Part shown: positions 63,035 through 64,000 of the stretch, piece by piece | Layout: every line of letters starts with the position of its first letter | How positions within the stretch are numbered: the stretch's first letter is position 1 | NCBI RefSeq assembly: GCF_010731675.1 | Contig: NZ_AP022584.1 | Coordinates: 558,001 to 622,000 of the forward strand | Origin: Mycobacterium marseillense | Lineage (GTDB): Bacteria > Actinomycetota > Actinomycetes > Mycobacteriales > Mycobacteriaceae | DNA: 64,000 nt | Direction: 5' to 3' | Notes under the pieces: model-generated | Told to the model about the DNA's origin: nothing | Database searches by the model: none | What the model saw: the letters and a program-made list of their open reading frames with translations, nothing else | Program-made: the position numbers and the translations under genes

Positions 63035-63787
63035 ATGACCGTCATTCTGTTGCGACACGGCCGATCCAGTTCGAACACCGCGGGCATTCTCGCCGGTCGT
63101 TCGGAGGGCGTCGACCTCGACGACAAGGGCCGTGAGCAAGCCGCCGGCCTGATCGACCGGATCGGTGATCTGCCGATCCGGGAATTGATCACCTCGCCGC
63201 TGTTGCGCTGCCGTCGCACCCTCGAGCCGCTGGCCGACGCGCTGTGTCTCACGCCGCTCGTCGAAGACCGGCTCGCCGAAGTGGACTACGGGGATTGGAC
63301 CGGCCGCAAGATCGGCGAGCTGGTGAGCGAGCCGTTGTGGAAGGTCGTGCAGGCCCACCCCAGCGCTGCGGTGTTTCCCGGCGGCGAGGGCCTGGCGCAG
63401 GTGCAGGCACGGGCGGTGGCCGCCGTCCGCGAGCACGACCGCCGGCTGGCCTCCGAGCACGGTGGCGACGCGCTGTGGGTCGCTTGCACGCACGGTGATG
63501 TCATCAAGGCGGTCATCGCCGACGCGTACGGCATCCACCTGGACGGCTTCCAGCGCGTCACCGCCGACCCAGCGTCGGTGAGTGTGATCCGGTACACCGA
63601 ACTGCGCCCGTTTGTGTTGCACGTCAACCACACCGGCGCGCGGCTGTCCGCCGCGCTGCGGGCCGGGCCGACCCCGAAGGAAGAGGCAAAGGCGGAAACG
63701 GACGGGCAGTCCAACGGCGAGCCGCAGGCACCACCGGCCGCCGGGGTGCCGTCCAGCGACGCCGTGGTCGGCGGTTCGACGGATTAA
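63035..63787 (+). CDS. Histidine phosphatase/phosphoglycerate-mutase-family protein (Rv2135c-like)
   Basis: A 250-aa histidine phosphatase. The catalytic RHG motif is in VILLRHGRSSSN near the N-terminus. SPLLRCRRTLEPLA, LAEVDYGDWTGRKIGEL, FPGGEGLAQVQAR and the second catalytic His in VACTHGDVIKAVI are all present. The C-tail of about 45 residues is Pro/Ala/Glu-rich and probably disordered. I use the ATG at 63035 rather than the GTG at 63026. The family includes phosphatases with broad substrates; the true substrate is unknown. Confidence 0.85.
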   Translation: MTVILLRHGRSSSNTAGILAGRSEGVDLDDKGREQAAGLIDRIGDLPIRELITSPLLRCRRTLEPLADALCLTPLVEDRLAEVDYGDWTGRKIGELVSEPLWKVVQAHPSAAVFPGGEGLAQVQARAVAAVREHDRRLASEHGGDALWVACTHGDVIKAVIADAYGIHLDGFQRVTADPASVSVIRYTELRPFVLHVNHTGARLSAALRAGPTPKEEAKAETDGQSNGEPQAPPAAGVPSSDAVVGGSTD

Positions 63788-63848
63788 TTCGGCTGCCACC
63801 ACTATCGGATCGCACGGCGACGGCAACAGCCGGTATTTTGGAGGTGCC

Positions 63849-64000
63849 ATGTCCCGCGCAATTCACGTCTTCCGCACGCCCGACCGCTTCGTGGCCGGGA
63901 CCGTTGGCCAGCCCGGAAATCGCACGTTCTACATCCAGGCGGTGCACGATGCCCGTGTGGTGTCCGTGATCTTGGAGAAGCAGCAGGTTGCCGTGCTGGC
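63849..64000 (+). CDS. DUF3090-family protein (Rv2134c-like), 3' cut by window
   Basis: The first 50 codons of a gene that continues beyond the window: SRAIHVFRTPDRFVAGTVG, then RTFYIQAVHDARVVSVILEKQQVAVL. This is the conserved start of the actinobacterial DUF3090 family, which lies next to the histidine phosphatase in mycobacteria. TTTTGGAGGTGCC gives a strong ribosome site 4-8 bases before the ATG. The function is unknown. Confidence 0.82.
   Translation, partial: MSRAIHVFRTPDRFVAGTVGQPGNRTFYIQAVHDARVVSVILEKQQVAVL

Overview
The window is high-GC actinobacterial DNA and almost certainly from a Mycobacterium. It carries the mycobacterial division/cell-wall (dcw) cluster ending in wag31, with FtsZ, SepF and Wag31 proteins of mycobacterial type. 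The right flank carries homologues of M. tuberculosis Rv2141c to Rv2134c in the expected order. I cannot fix the species; the FtsZ tail and cargo would suit a slow or intermediate grower, but that is only an impression.

Region 1 (1-17.25 kb, core): murE (cut by the window edge)-murF-mraY-murD-ftsW-murG-murC-ftsQ run as one tightly coupled unit, mostly with 4-base stop/start overlaps. Then come ftsZ, pgeF/yfiH, a YggS-type PLP protein, sepF, a YggT membrane protein, wag31 and a small membrane protein, and a divergent phosphoribosyltransferase. Together they make lipid II, flip or polymerise it, and position the septum and the growing pole.

Region 2 (17.455-57.885 kb, accessory): a genomic island of 40,412 bp bounded by a perfect 19-bp direct repeat. 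The right copy is the 3' end of a tRNA-Leu(GAG) gene. The right 8 kb of the island is an actinomycete integrative and conjugative element (AICE) backbone: HD protein, Nudix hydrolase, HTH regulator, SCO3933-like protein, FtsK/TraSA-like translocase, RepSA-like initiator, a small protein and a large serine recombinase whose reading frame ends inside the tRNA. At the left edge sits a VapBC pair.

The cargo between them is oxidative lipid/hydrocarbon metabolism. (a) A coupled dehydrogenase operon opens with a thiolase that has lost its middle. (b) An AraC-ferredoxin-CYP153-ferredoxin reductase unit for terminal alkane hydroxylation is followed by an SCP2-like protein, an AlkK-like acyl-CoA ligase and an NDMA-type alcohol dehydrogenase. 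(c) A long run SDR-ferritin-like protein-BVMO-BVMO-esterase-BVMO-CYP136-like-transglutaminase-like-acyl-CoA ligase-acyl-CoA dehydrogenase reads like a subterminal (ketone to ester) oxidation route feeding beta-oxidation. Four TetR regulators, a BtrH-like protein and fragments of IS1380- and IS110-type transposases are scattered among these genes.

Region 3 (57.9-64 kb, core): M20 peptidase, PEBP-family protein, pyrD, a small DUF5703-like protein, lppL, an Rv2137c-like protein, a histidine phosphatase and the start of an Rv2134c-like (DUF3090) gene. The uppP gene that I recall between the last-but-two genes in M. tuberculosis is not present here.

In the empty chromosome the phosphoribosyltransferase and M20 peptidase genes would be close neighbours on either side of the tRNA-Leu gene. 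The island therefore looks like a mobile element that brought an alkane/ketone degradation programme into an otherwise conserved locus.
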